8,761 nt of DNA. It comes from an uncultured bacterium. GTDB taxonomy: Bacteria; Cyanobacteriota; Vampirovibrionia; Gastranaerophilales; Gastranaerophilaceae. The translations under genes were made by a program, and so were the position numbers. The notes beneath the pieces are model-generated. The model was not told the origin of the DNA. It saw nothing but the letters and a program-made list of their open reading frames with translations, and did no database searches. Positions 1 through 6,069 of this stretch are shown piece by piece. Each line of letters starts with the position of its first letter. Position 1 is the stretch's first letter. The stretch covers positions 1 through 8,761 of the forward strand of contig CADCPD010000174.1 of the NCBI GenBank assembly GCA_902803265.1, read 5' to 3'.

Positions 1-1
1 A

Positions 2-205
2 GTAGCCGGCCCTATTCCTTTACCTACAAAAAGACGTATATACTGCGTATTGCGTTCTCCACACGTAGATAAAAAATCTCGTGAACACTTTGAAATGAGA
101 ACACACAAACGTATTATTGATATATACGAAGCAACTCAACAGACAACTGAAGAGTTGAGTAGATTAGATTTACCGGCAGGTGTAGATATCGAAGTTAAAT
201 TATAA
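2..205 (+). CDS. rpsJ: 30S ribosomal protein S10, C-terminal part
   Basis: This is the 3' part of the S10 gene, cut by the left window edge. It gives 67 residues ending in a TAA stop. S10 is a small-subunit head protein; its NusB-bound form also takes part in transcription antitermination. Family landmarks are the GPIPLPT segment of the long loop, SPHVDKKSREHFE, MRTHKRIIDI and the C-terminal RLDLPAGVDIEVKL. The family is about 100 residues long, so roughly 35 N-terminal residues lie outside the window. A 161-base gap separates it from rplC, much wider than the other gaps here. This suggests that S10 may belong to an upstream unit (in cyanobacteria it follows tufA), but the upstream side is not visible. 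Identity is secure. Confidence 0.97.
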   Translation, partial: VAGPIPLPTKRRIYCVLRSPHVDKKSREHFEMRTHKRIIDIYEATQQTTEELSRLDLPAGVDIEVKL

Positions 206-220
206 TTTCGGCACTTGTTA

Positions 221-251
221 TTAAAAATTGAATAAGCATTATGCATATAAT
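221..251 (+). promoter_or_regulatory. candidate sigma-70-type promoter before rplC
   Basis: A perfect -10 box TATAAT sits at 246-251. The best upstream partners are weak: TTAAAA at 221-226 with a 19-base spacer, or TTGTTA at 215-220 with an overlong 25-base spacer. Transcription would start near 258, giving an rplC leader of about 109 bases that contains the GC-rich structured stretch. The -10 box lies inside the inverted repeat 236-253, so that repeat would not be transcribed from this promoter. The poor -35 keeps confidence low. Confidence 0.3.
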
Positions 252-253
252 GC
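236..253. repeat. inverted repeat GCATTAT-4-ATAATGC
   Basis: Two perfect 7-base arms (236-242 and 247-253) flank a 4-base spacer. The second arm overlaps the TATAAT box at 246-251. In DNA it could be an operator-like dyad; in RNA read through from rpsJ it could be a small hairpin. No run of T follows, so it is not a terminator. Confidence 0.4.
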
Positions 254-366
254 GATCTACGACTCTAATAAGGGTAAAAGGACAGAGGCTCACAAGGCAC
301 GTAGCGCTCGCAAGCAGACGGACTAAAAGGTAACACTTTTACGATCCAAAAAAGAAAGGAAAATTT

Positions 367-1002
367 ATGACACTTGGTGTGATAGGTAAAAAAGTTGGAA
401 TGACTCAAATTTTCAACGAAGAAGGTTTAGCAGTTCCTGTAACTGTTATAAAAGTTGACCCAATTGTAGTTACACAAGTAAAAACAGTAGAAACTGACGG
501 TTACAACGCAATTCAAGTTGGTACGGTAGCAGCAAAAGAAAAACACTTAACTAAAGCTCAAGTTGGACACTTTGCTAAAAACAAGTTGGAAAACTTCCGT
601 CACTTACAAGAATTCAGAGTTGATAATCCTCAAGATTATACGGTTGGTCAACAAATTGAATTATCAGTATTAAATGATGTTCAAAAAGTTGATGTTACAG
701 GTACTTCAATCGGTAAAGGTTTTCAAGGTACCGTAAAAAGACACAATTTCTCAAGAGGACCTATGGCTCACGGTTCTAAAAACCACAGAGAACCTGGTTC
801 AATCGGTGCAGGTACAACACCTTCAAGAGTAATTAAAGGTAAAAGAATGGCTGGTAATATGGGTAACGAAAGAGTTACTGTTAAAAAACTAAAATTAGTT
901 AAAGTTGACAGTGAAAAACAATTAGTTTTAGTAAAAGGTGCAGTTCCTGGTCCTGAAGGTAAATTGGTTACAATAAAACCATCAATTACAAAATGGAACT
1001 AG
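367..1002 (+). CDS. rplC: 50S ribosomal protein L3
   Basis: L3 is an early-assembling large-subunit protein that binds 23S rRNA near the peptidyl-transferase centre through a long loop. The 211 residues are normal for the family. The N-terminus LGVIGKKVGMTQIFNE (residues 3-18) is diagnostic, and the central loop contains FSRGPMAHGSKNHREPGSIG (128-147) and GKRMAGNMGNERVTV (158-172). Residue 148 is alanine where E. coli has the methylated glutamine Q150, so PrmB-type modification is not expected at this place. The TDGYNAIQ block (43-50) and the LTKAQVGH...RHL part resemble cyanobacterial L3. GAAAGGA at 354-360 lies 6 bases before the ATG. The gene is the first after the long leader and probably opens this transcription unit. 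Confidence 0.98.
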   Translation: MTLGVIGKKVGMTQIFNEEGLAVPVTVIKVDPIVVTQVKTVETDGYNAIQVGTVAAKEKHLTKAQVGHFAKNKLENFRHLQEFRVDNPQDYTVGQQIELSVLNDVQKVDVTGTSIGKGFQGTVKRHNFSRGPMAHGSKNHREPGSIGAGTTPSRVIKGKRMAGNMGNERVTVKKLKLVKVDSEKQLVLVKGAVPGPEGKLVTIKPSITKWN

Positions 1003-1046
1003 TCGGACATAATTAATAGATAAAATACAATATAAAGGGTATAAAA

Positions 1047-1673
1047 ATGTCAAAAGAAATATTAAGTACAAAAGGTGAAAAATTAGGCGAAATTACACTA
1101 AATGAAGGTGTATTTGAAGTTGAACCTAACTTACACGTAATGCATTTAGCATTAAGAAGACAATTAAATAATGCAAGACAAGGTTCTGCATCAGCAAAAA
1201 CAAGAGCAGAAGTATCAGGCGGCGGAAGAAAACCTTGGAAACAAAAAGGAACAGGTAGAGCAAGAGCAGGTTCTACAAGATCTCCATTGTTTGCAGGTGG
1301 TGGTGTTTCTTTTGGACCTAAACCAAGAGACTATTCATTCTCTATGCCTCAAAAAGCAAGAAAATTAGCTTTAAAATCTGCTTTATCAGCTAAATTATCA
1401 AGAACAATCATTGTAAAAGATTTTTCTGATATTACAGAACCAAAAACAAAATTGATGATGGATGCTATTAAATCTTTAAAAGCAGAAGGTAAAATTTTAA
1501 TAATTGCAGATACAAAAGCTGCAGAAAATAAATACTTGGAATTATCAGCAAGAAATATTCCTTCAGTAAAATTATTATTACCTTCAAACTTGAATGTAAA
1601 AGATTTAATTGAAGCTGACACTGTTTTATTAACAGAATCATCAGTAAACGAAATTACAGAAAGACTAGCATAG
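1047..1673 (+). CDS. rplD: 50S ribosomal protein L4
   Basis: L4 is a large-subunit protein whose extended loop lines the exit tunnel, where changes can confer macrolide resistance. The 208 residues match the family. The loop signature is clear: GGGRKPWKQKGTGRARAG at residues 58-75, then RSPLFAGGGVSFGP. The C-terminal globular part includes SARNIPSVKLLLPSNLNVKDL. An AAAGGG Shine-Dalgarno at 1034-1039 precedes the ATG. In E. coli this protein also represses its own operon by binding the S10 leader; whether it does so here, for instance on the rplC leader, cannot be told from sequence alone. The 44-base gap after rplC shows no convincing structure. Confidence 0.98.
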   Translation: MSKEILSTKGEKLGEITLNEGVFEVEPNLHVMHLALRRQLNNARQGSASAKTRAEVSGGGRKPWKQKGTGRARAGSTRSPLFAGGGVSFGPKPRDYSFSMPQKARKLALKSALSAKLSRTIIVKDFSDITEPKTKLMMDAIKSLKAEGKILIIADTKAAENKYLELSARNIPSVKLLLPSNLNVKDLIEADTVLLTESSVNEITERLA

Positions 1674-1698
1674 TCAAAGTTTTAAAAAGGATAAAACA

Positions 1699-2007
1699 AT
1701 GAGTAAAGAAAGAACAAACAAAGAAAAATTATATGACATAATTAAAAAGCCTTTAATTACAGAAAAATCAATGATGGCAACTACATTAGGTCAATATACA
1801 TTTGAAGTGTCAATGGAAGCAACAAAAGTAGAAATAGCACAAGCTATCGAACAAGCTTTCCCTGGAAGACACGTTAAAAAAGTAAGAACAGTTTATATGC
1901 CTTCTCATGCAAAAAGAATGGGATACAAAATGGGCAGAACTGATTCATCTAAAAAAGCAATAGTAACAATAGACGGTGAACCACTAGAAGAATTAATCGG
2001 CGGTTAA
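1699..2007 (+). CDS. rplW: 50S ribosomal protein L23
   Basis: L23 sits at the exit of the peptide tunnel and is the docking point for trigger factor and the signal recognition particle. The 102 residues are typical. Landmarks are IIKKPLITEKSMMA near residues 14-27, the QYTFEVSMEATKVEIAQAIE segment, and the VKKVRTVYMPSHAKRMGY loop, followed by the basic GRTDSSKKAIVTI strand. The ATG at 1699 is preceded by AAAAAGGA (1684-1691). The 18 bases 1685-1702 around this start are identical to those around the rpmC start (4785-4802). The nine residues before the conserved core form a polar N-terminal extension, and no later start has a better ribosome site. Confidence 0.97.
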   Translation: MSKERTNKEKLYDIIKKPLITEKSMMATTLGQYTFEVSMEATKVEIAQAIEQAFPGRHVKKVRTVYMPSHAKRMGYKMGRTDSSKKAIVTIDGEPLEELIGG

Positions 2008-2022
2008 TAATTGTTACAAATA

Positions 2023-2042
2023 GGGCAAATAAAATTTTGCTC
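2023..2042 (+). other. small hairpin in the rplW-rplB gap
   Basis: GGGCAAA (2023-2029) can pair with TTTGCTC (2036-2042) around a 6-base loop, giving 7 pairs including one G-U. It lies in the 77-base gap between rplW and rplB, 29 bases upstream of the rplB Shine-Dalgarno. No T-tract follows, so it does not look like a terminator. It may be a weak leader structure or chance. Confidence 0.25.
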
Positions 2043-2084
2043 ATGATTTAAGTAAAACAAAAAGCCAAAATAGGAGAAAATAAA

Positions 2085-2915
2085 ATGGCAATCAGAACAA
2101 TTAATCCGACATCTCCGGGACAAAGAGGTATGACAAAGAGTGATTATGCAGAAATCACTACTTCAACTCCAGAAAAGAGTTTATTACAACCGTTAAAAAA
2201 ACATGCGGGTAGAAATAATACAGGTAGAATTACATGTAGACACAAAGGCGGCGGTGTAAAACAACATTACCGTGTAATCGATTTCAAACGTGAAAAATTC
2301 GGAGTACCTGGAACAGTAATGACAATTGAATACGATCCAAACAGAAATGTAAGAATTTCTTTGGTACATTATGCTGATGGTGAAAAAAGATATATTTTAT
2401 CACCAGAAGGTTTAACAGTTGGTTCAACAATTGTTTCAGGAACAGAAGCTCCAATTCAAGTAGGAAACGCTTTACCGTTAGATGTAATTCCTCTAGGTAC
2501 AATGATTCACAATATTGAATTAGAACCTGGTAGAGGAGGTAAAATGGTTAGAGCAGCAGGTAATGCAGCTCAATTAATGGCTAAAGAAGGTAACTATGTA
2601 ACAATAAAATTACCTTCAGGCGAAATGAGAATGGTTAGAAAAGAATGTATGGCAACAATCGGCGTTCTTGGTAATCACGAATTCAAAAACGTTAAAATCG
2701 GTAAAGCCGGAAGAAAACGTTATATGGGGGTAAGACCAACAGTACGTGGTGTTACAATGAACCCTTGTGATCACCCTCACGGTGGTGGTGAAGGTAAAAC
2801 CGGTCCTGGTGGTAATCCAAAAACACCTTGGGGCAGACCTGCACTTGGTCAAAAGACTAGAAAATCAACTAAAGCTTCTAACAAATTAATTGTAAGAAGA
2901 AGAAAATCAAGATAA
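2085..2915 (+). CDS. rplB: 50S ribosomal protein L2
   Basis: L2 is a primary 23S rRNA binding protein needed for subunit joining and close to the peptidyl-transferase centre. The 276 residues match the family. Landmarks are NPTSPGQRG at the N-terminus, GRNNTGRITCRHKGGG (residues 42-57), IEYDPNRN (81-88), the RAAGNAAQLMAKEGNYV core (156-172), and the signature HPHGGGEGKTGPGGNPKTPW (230-249) with the conserved histidine at 230. A cysteine at 228 takes the place of the more usual valine before DHPHGGG, a mild variation. TAGGAG (2071-2076) is a good ribosome site for the ATG at 2085. The basic C-terminus (RRRKSR) is normal. Identity is certain. Confidence 0.99.
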   Translation: MAIRTINPTSPGQRGMTKSDYAEITTSTPEKSLLQPLKKHAGRNNTGRITCRHKGGGVKQHYRVIDFKREKFGVPGTVMTIEYDPNRNVRISLVHYADGEKRYILSPEGLTVGSTIVSGTEAPIQVGNALPLDVIPLGTMIHNIELEPGRGGKMVRAAGNAAQLMAKEGNYVTIKLPSGEMRMVRKECMATIGVLGNHEFKNVKIGKAGRKRYMGVRPTVRGVTMNPCDHPHGGGEGKTGPGGNPKTPWGRPALGQKTRKSTKASNKLIVRRRKSR

Positions 2916-2939
2916 TAAGTTAAGAAGGAGAAATAATTA

Positions 2940-3218
2940 ATGGCACGTTCATTAAAAAAAGGTCCATATGTAGAAGAATCTTTGCAAAAGAAAATAGATA
3001 AAATGAATGAAAACAACGAAAAGAAAGTTGTTAAAACATGGTCAAGAGCATCTATGATAAGCCCTGATATGTTAGGACATACTATTGCAGTACATAATGG
3101 AAAAACACACGTTCCTGTATACGTTACAGAACAAATGATTGGACATAAATTAGGCGAATTTGCACCTACCAGAATGTATAGAGGTCATGCAGGTTCAGAT
3201 AAAGTAAAAAGAAAATAA
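2940..3218 (+). CDS. rpsS: 30S ribosomal protein S19
   Basis: S19 is a small-subunit head protein that contacts the A-site finger and forms a complex with S13. The 92 residues are the standard length. The N-terminus RSLKKGPYVEESL and the signature WSRASMISPDMLGHTIAVHN, followed by KTHVPVYVTEQMIGHKLGEF and APTRMYRGH, identify it beyond doubt. AAGGAG (2925-2930) precedes the ATG at 2940. It follows rplB after 24 bases and is 18 bases ahead of rplV, consistent with co-transcription. Confidence 0.99.
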   Translation: MARSLKKGPYVEESLQKKIDKMNENNEKKVVKTWSRASMISPDMLGHTIAVHNGKTHVPVYVTEQMIGHKLGEFAPTRMYRGHAGSDKVKRK

Positions 3219-3236
3219 TAATTGAAGGATAAGACA

Positions 3237-3569
3237 ATGGAAGCAAAATCAAGACAAACGGACATAAAAATGACTGCAAGAAAACTTCGTAGAGTAATAA
3301 ACGAAGTAAGAGGCAAAGCCGTAACAGATGCTCAAAAAATGTTGAAATTTATGCCATATTTTGCAGCAAGAGTAGTTGAAAAGAATTTGAAAGCAGCTGT
3401 TGCAAATGCACATGAAAAATTTGGTGCATCAGCTGAGTCTTTAAAAATTTCTGAAATCTTCGCAGATGAAAGTGTTACTTATAAAAGAGGTAAACCAAGA
3501 GCACAAGGTCGTATCTATAGAAGATTAAAAAGAACATCACATTTAACATTAGTAGTTAGCGAAAAATAA
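3237..3569 (+). CDS. rplV: 50S ribosomal protein L22
   Basis: L22 binds all six domains of 23S rRNA and its beta-hairpin lines the exit tunnel. I place the start at the ATG at 3237, giving 110 residues beginning MEAKSRQTDIKMTARKLRR. GAAGGA (3224-3229) lies 7 bases upstream of it. An in-frame TTG at 3222 would add five residues, but it overlaps that Shine-Dalgarno and has none of its own, so it is rejected. Landmarks are KMTARKLRRVINEVRGK, the KNLKAAVANAHEKFG helix, and the C-terminal hairpin KRGKPRAQGRIYRRLKRTSH. The length is usual for the family. Confidence 0.97.
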   Translation: MEAKSRQTDIKMTARKLRRVINEVRGKAVTDAQKMLKFMPYFAARVVEKNLKAAVANAHEKFGASAESLKISEIFADESVTYKRGKPRAQGRIYRRLKRTSHLTLVVSEK

Positions 3570-3585
3570 GAAGAAGGAATAAACA

Positions 3586-4320
3586 ATGGGACAAAAGACA
3601 CATCCAACCGGATTTAGAGTAGGCGTAATTCAAAATTGGTCTAGCAGATGGTATGCTAAATTTAAAAATTACGGTGAATTCGTAGCAGAAGATGCAAAAA
3701 TTCGTAAATATATAAAGAAAAAATTGTATAATGCAGGTGTTTCAAAAATCTTAATTGATAGAAAAGCACAAAATACAATTATAACAGTTGTAACTGCAAA
3801 ACCTGGTATTGTTGTTGGCAGAGGCGGACAAGGTATTGAAGAATTAAAACAAGATGTTTCTAAATATTTAGGAAAAACAGTTGTTTTAAATATCGTTGAA
3901 GTTGCAAGAGTTAATGCAGATGCTCAATTAGTGGCAGAATCTATTGCTCAACAATTAGAAAAACGTGTTGCGTTCAGAAGAGCAATGAAATCAGCAATGC
4001 AAAGAACAATGAGAGCTGGCGTTCAAGGTATTAAAGTAATGGTATCTGGTCGTTTAGGCGGTGCTGAAATTGCAAGAAGTGAATGGGCTAAAGAAGGTCG
4101 TATTCCTCTACAAACATTAAGAGCTGATGTTGATTACGGATTTACTGAAGCAAATACAATAATGGGTAAAATCGGCGTAAAAGTTTGGATTTTCAAAGGT
4201 AATTTGATGCCGGGCGAAAAAGCTGACATGAACATTAAATCAAAAAGTGCAAAAGACGGTTCTGAAAAGGGTTCTCGTCGTCCAAGAAGAAAAATCGCTA
4301 CTGAAACAGCAGCAGAATAA
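3586..4320 (+). CDS. rpsC: 30S ribosomal protein S3
   Basis: S3 forms part of the mRNA entry site and, with S4 and S5, the ribosomal helicase. The 244 residues are within the family range, slightly longer than in E. coli because of a basic tail (SRRPRRK) after about residue 215. The N-terminus is GQKTHPTGFRVG. A type 2 KH domain carries the RNA-binding loop GRGG (78-81) in KPGIVVGRGGQGIEEL. The C-terminal domain shows GVQGIKVMVSGRLGGAEIAR, ADVDYGFTEANT and GKIGVKVWIFKG. GAAGGA (3573-3578) precedes the ATG. Nothing is missing. Confidence 0.99.
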   Translation: MGQKTHPTGFRVGVIQNWSSRWYAKFKNYGEFVAEDAKIRKYIKKKLYNAGVSKILIDRKAQNTIITVVTAKPGIVVGRGGQGIEELKQDVSKYLGKTVVLNIVEVARVNADAQLVAESIAQQLEKRVAFRRAMKSAMQRTMRAGVQGIKVMVSGRLGGAEIARSEWAKEGRIPLQTLRADVDYGFTEANTIMGKIGVKVWIFKGNLMPGEKADMNIKSKSAKDGSEKGSRRPRRKIATETAAE

Positions 4321-4360
4321 TAAAAAAATAAACGAATTAATATAACAGGAGACAATAACA

Positions 4361-4780
4361 ATGTTAATGCCTAAAAAAACAAAACATCGTAAAATGATGA
4401 AAGGTAGAATGAAAGGTACCGAAACAAGAGGTACACAATTTGAATTCGGCAGATACGGTTTAAGAGCATTAGAACCAGGCTGGATTACAAGCAGACAAAT
4501 AGAAGCTGCAAGACGTGCGATGACTCGTGAAATCAAACGTGGCGGTAATGTTTGGATAAAAATATTTCCGGATAAACCAATCACAGCAAAACCGGCTGAA
4601 ACTCGTATGGGCTCAGGAAAAGGTAACTTGGAATATTGGGTTGCAGTAGTAAAACCAAACAGAATGTTATTTGAATTAGATTACTTTGATAGAGATACAG
4701 CAATTCATGCTCTTGAATTAGCTGCTCAAAAATTACCAATCAAGGTAAAAGTTGTAGAAAAAGAAGAAAACGCACAATAG
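4361..4780 (+). CDS. rplP: 50S ribosomal protein L16
   Basis: L16 organises the central protuberance side of the A-site tRNA pocket. The 139 residues are typical. The protein starts MLMPKKTKHRKMMKGRMKG, the family's usual opening. The first ATG (4361) is 8 bases after AGGAGA (4347-4352), and a second in-frame ATG (4367) is too far, so 4361 is kept. Other landmarks are GRYGLRALEPGWITSRQIEA, AARRAMTREIKRGGNVWIKI, FPDKPITAKPAETRMGSGKG and EYWVAVVKP. It lies 40 bases after rpsC and 18 before rpmC, with no structure evident in these gaps. Confidence 0.99.
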   Translation: MLMPKKTKHRKMMKGRMKGTETRGTQFEFGRYGLRALEPGWITSRQIEAARRAMTREIKRGGNVWIKIFPDKPITAKPAETRMGSGKGNLEYWVAVVKPNRMLFELDYFDRDTAIHALELAAQKLPIKVKVVEKEENAQ

Positions 4781-4798
4781 TAGTAAAAGGATAAAACA

Positions 4799-5002
4799 AT
4801 GAAATTACAAGAAATGCGCGAAAAAACTGTAGATGAACTAAAAAGTGCAATAGTTGATTTCAAAAAACAATTATTTGATTTAAGAATTCAACTTGCAACT
4901 CACAAGTTAGAAAATACAGCTTTAATAGAAAAAACAAAAAGATACATTGCACAAGCAAAAACAGTAATTAAGGAAAAAGAAAAAGAGGTAAATAATGCCT
5001 AA
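4799..5002 (+). CDS. rpmC: 50S ribosomal protein L29
   Basis: L29 is a small helical protein beside L23 at the tunnel exit. The 67 residues match the family, with the opening QEMREKTVDELKSAIVDFKK, the central LFDLRIQLATHKLENTALIE and a second helix rich in lysine. AAAAGGA (4785-4791) is 7 bases from the ATG. The last eight bases, GCC TAA included, overlap the start of rpsQ (ATG at 4995), so the two genes are probably translationally coupled. Confidence 0.97.
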   Translation: MKLQEMREKTVDELKSAIVDFKKQLFDLRIQLATHKLENTALIEKTKRYIAQAKTVIKEKEKEVNNA

Positions 5003-5240
5003 GAAAGAAAGACAAGGTGTTGTAGTAAGCACAAAAATGGATAAAACAGTTGTAGTAAAAGTTGCGACATATGATCCGCATCCAAAATATAAAAAGATTA
5101 TGGAAACTACAACAAATTACAAAGCTCACGATGAACAAAACCAATGTGAAGAAGGAGATGTAGTTAGAATCGTAGAATCTAAACCATCTTCAAGAGATAA
5201 ACGCTGGACAGTTCTAAGTATCGTGGAAAAGAAAAAATAG
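4995..5240 (+). CDS. rpsQ: 30S ribosomal protein S17
   Basis: S17 is a primary 16S rRNA binder in the body of the small subunit, with an OB fold. The 81 residues agree with the family. Landmarks are RQGVVVSTKMDKTVVVKV, HPKYKKIMETTTNYKAHDE, GDVVRIVESKPSSRDKRW and the closing VLSIVEKKK. The gene starts inside rpmC (8-base overlap), and its ribosome site AGAGGT (4984-4989) is within the rpmC coding sequence. It is the last gene of the S10-type block. A terminator-like hairpin begins at its stop codon. Confidence 0.98.
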   Translation: MPKKERQGVVVSTKMDKTVVVKVATYDPHPKYKKIMETTTNYKAHDEQNQCEEGDVVRIVESKPSSRDKRWTVLSIVEKKK

Positions 5241-5260
5241 CTTGAAATTAAAGCTTTTTT
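5239..5260 (+). terminator. weak terminator-like hairpin after rpsQ
   Basis: AGCTT (5239-5243) pairs with AAGCT (5251-5255) around a 7-base loop, and T continues without a break to 5260, so six T's end the element. A-run 5232-5237 opposite the T-run could lengthen the stem across one mismatch. The stem is short and the pairing weak, so partial readthrough is likely. It sits exactly at the classical S10/spc operon boundary between rpsQ and rplN, which supports an attenuator role. Confidence 0.4.
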
Positions 5261-5270
5261 GGATTTAAAT
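5242..5270 (+). promoter_or_regulatory. candidate promoter for the spc-type block
   Basis: TTGAAA (5242-5247) and TTAAAT (5265-5270) are separated by 17 bases, matching five and four of six consensus positions. Transcription would start near 5277, leaving the rplN Shine-Dalgarno AAGGA (5288-5292) on the transcript. A second pair, TTGGAT (5259-5264) and TATAAA (5282-5287), also has a 17-base spacer but would start transcription beyond the ribosome site, so it is less likely. In AT-rich DNA such matches arise by chance. Confidence 0.3.
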
Positions 5271-5299
5271 AAAAGAAAGACTATAAAAAGGAAAAAACA

Positions 5300-5668
5300 A
5301 TGATACAACAAGAAACAAGATTAACGGTAGCAGATAATACAGGTGCTAAAGAATTGTTATGTATCCGAGTAATGGGCAGTTCAAACAAAAAATTTGCTCA
5401 CGTTGGAGATGTAATTGTGGCAACTGTAAAAGATGCAACACCAAATATGGCTGTAAAAAAATCTGAAGTTGTAAAAGCTGTTGTAGTAAGAACAAAAGCT
5501 GATATCAAACGTAATGACGGATCAGTTATTCGTTTTGATGAAAATGCGGCTGTTATTATTAACAAAGATGGCAACCCAAGAGGAACTCGTGTATTTGGAC
5601 CTGTTGCAAGAGAATTAAGAGATAAAAACTTTATGAAGATTGTATCTCTAGCCCCTGAAGTTATTTAA
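5300..5668 (+). CDS. rplN: 50S ribosomal protein L14
   Basis: L14 lies at the subunit interface, where it makes intersubunit bridges and is the target of the RsfS silencing factor. The 122 residues are the standard length. It opens MIQQETRLTVADNTGAKEL, and the family signature VVRTKADIKRNDGSVIRF (62-79) with ENAAVIIN (81-88) is followed by GTRVFGPVARELR. AAGGA (5288-5292) is 7 bases before the ATG. It follows rpsQ after 59 bases and starts the spc-type block, probably by readthrough, by its own promoter, or both. Confidence 0.99.
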   Translation: MIQQETRLTVADNTGAKELLCIRVMGSSNKKFAHVGDVIVATVKDATPNMAVKKSEVVKAVVVRTKADIKRNDGSVIRFDENAAVIINKDGNPRGTRVFGPVARELRDKNFMKIVSLAPEVI

Positions 5669-5682
5669 GAAGGAAAAAAAAA

Positions 5683-6018
5683 ATGGCAGATAAGAAAAAA
5701 CAATTACAAGTAAAAACTGGCGATAGAGTAATGGTTATTGCCGGTAAAGATAAAGGTAAAACAGGTAATGTTACAAAGACTATGCCTGCTGAATCAAAAG
5801 TCGTAGTTGAAGGCGCAAATATGATAACAAAAGCTCAAAGACCAAATCCAATGGCTGGTGTTCAAGGCGGACTTGTTAAAATGGAAGCTCCTTTGGACAG
5901 CTCAAATGTTATGATAGTTTGTCCTAACTGCGAAAAAGTTACAAGAGTAAAAACAGAAGTAAGAGACGACAAAAAAGTTCGTGTTTGTAAAAAATGCGGC
6001 GAAAAATTAGATGTATAG
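5683..6018 (+). CDS. rplX: 50S ribosomal protein L24, zinc-ribbon form
   Basis: L24 initiates 50S assembly and lies near the tunnel exit. The 111 residues include an N-terminal KOW motif, VKTGDRVMVIAGKDKGKTG (10-28), then VVVEGANMITK and the region around QGGLVKMEAPLDSSNVM. The C-terminal part has two cysteine pairs, C80-x2-C83 (CPNC) and C102-x2-C105 (CKKC), spaced as in a zinc ribbon. E. coli L24 lacks these, but Cys-containing forms are known in other bacteria. Zinc binding is inferred from the spacing. GAAGGA (5669-5674) lies 8 bases before the ATG, starting one base after the rplN stop. Confidence 0.98.
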   Translation: MADKKKQLQVKTGDRVMVIAGKDKGKTGNVTKTMPAESKVVVEGANMITKAQRPNPMAGVQGGLVKMEAPLDSSNVMIVCPNCEKVTRVKTEVRDDKKVRVCKKCGEKLDV

Positions 6019-6028
6019 TGCAAGATAT

Positions 6029-6051
6029 AAGGCTTGGCACAAAACCATCTT
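6029..6051 (+). other. possible hairpin before rplE
   Basis: AAGG (6029-6032) with TCTT (6048-6051), and TGG (6035-6037) with CCA (6045-6047), can form a bulged 7-pair hairpin ending 6 bases before the rplE Shine-Dalgarno. It includes a G-U pair and a 2-base bulge, so it is weak. In E. coli the S8 protein represses the spc operon by binding near the rplE start; nothing here shows that this hairpin plays that part. Confidence 0.15.
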
Positions 6052-6069
6052 AAATTAGAGGAAAGAAAA

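Larger units (their letters stand above)
206..366 (+). promoter_or_regulatory. rpsJ-rplC intergenic leader, candidate structured RNA region
   Basis: This 161-base gap lies between rpsJ and rplC, whereas most gaps in the cluster are 10 to 77 bases. Bases 252-331 hold 41 G/C in 80, well above the surrounding AT-rich DNA. Visible pairings are GCATTAT/ATAATGC (236-242/247-253), CTACG/CGTAG (257-261/300-304) enclosing CTCT/AGAG (263-266/284-287), GATC/GATC (254-257/343-346, an alternative to the preceding stem) and TAAAAG/CTTTTA (324-329/336-341). The Shine-Dalgarno GAAAGGA is at 354-360. I infer an rplC leader that may bind a ribosomal protein, comparable in role but not in sequence to the E. coli S10 leader. 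No known RNA family is recognised. A chance fold cannot be excluded. Confidence 0.45.

Noticed and set aside
252..346. A tRNA or other classical stable RNA in the GC-rich leader
   Set aside because: I could not form an acceptor stem with T and anticodon arms, no GTTC-type T loop is present, and the pairings found do not make a cloverleaf.
1171..1368. Overlapping + strand frame of 65 codons inside rplD
   Set aside because: It lies wholly inside the well-conserved L4 coding region in another frame, with glutamine- and leucine-rich sequence of no recognisable family.
1349..1621. Antisense frame opposite rplD
   Set aside because: Shadow of a real gene in AT-rich DNA, with no ribosome site or family resemblance. 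The antisense frames at 2284-2502, 2616-2852, 4134-4361, 4240-4584, 5126-5311, 6504-6695 and 7925-8182 are rejected for the same reason.
3222..3236. Upstream TTG start for rplV, adding five residues
   Set aside because: The codons would run through the GAAGGA ribosome site at 3224-3229, which is ideally placed for the ATG at 3237.
5259..5287. TTGGAT-17-TATAAA as the rplN promoter
   Set aside because: The spacing is good, but transcription would begin after the rplN Shine-Dalgarno, leaving a transcript without its ribosome site.
6034..6069. Upstream TTG start for rplE, adding twelve residues
   Set aside because: No ribosome site precedes it, and it covers AGAGGA at 6057-6062, which serves the ATG at 6070 where the family N-terminus begins.
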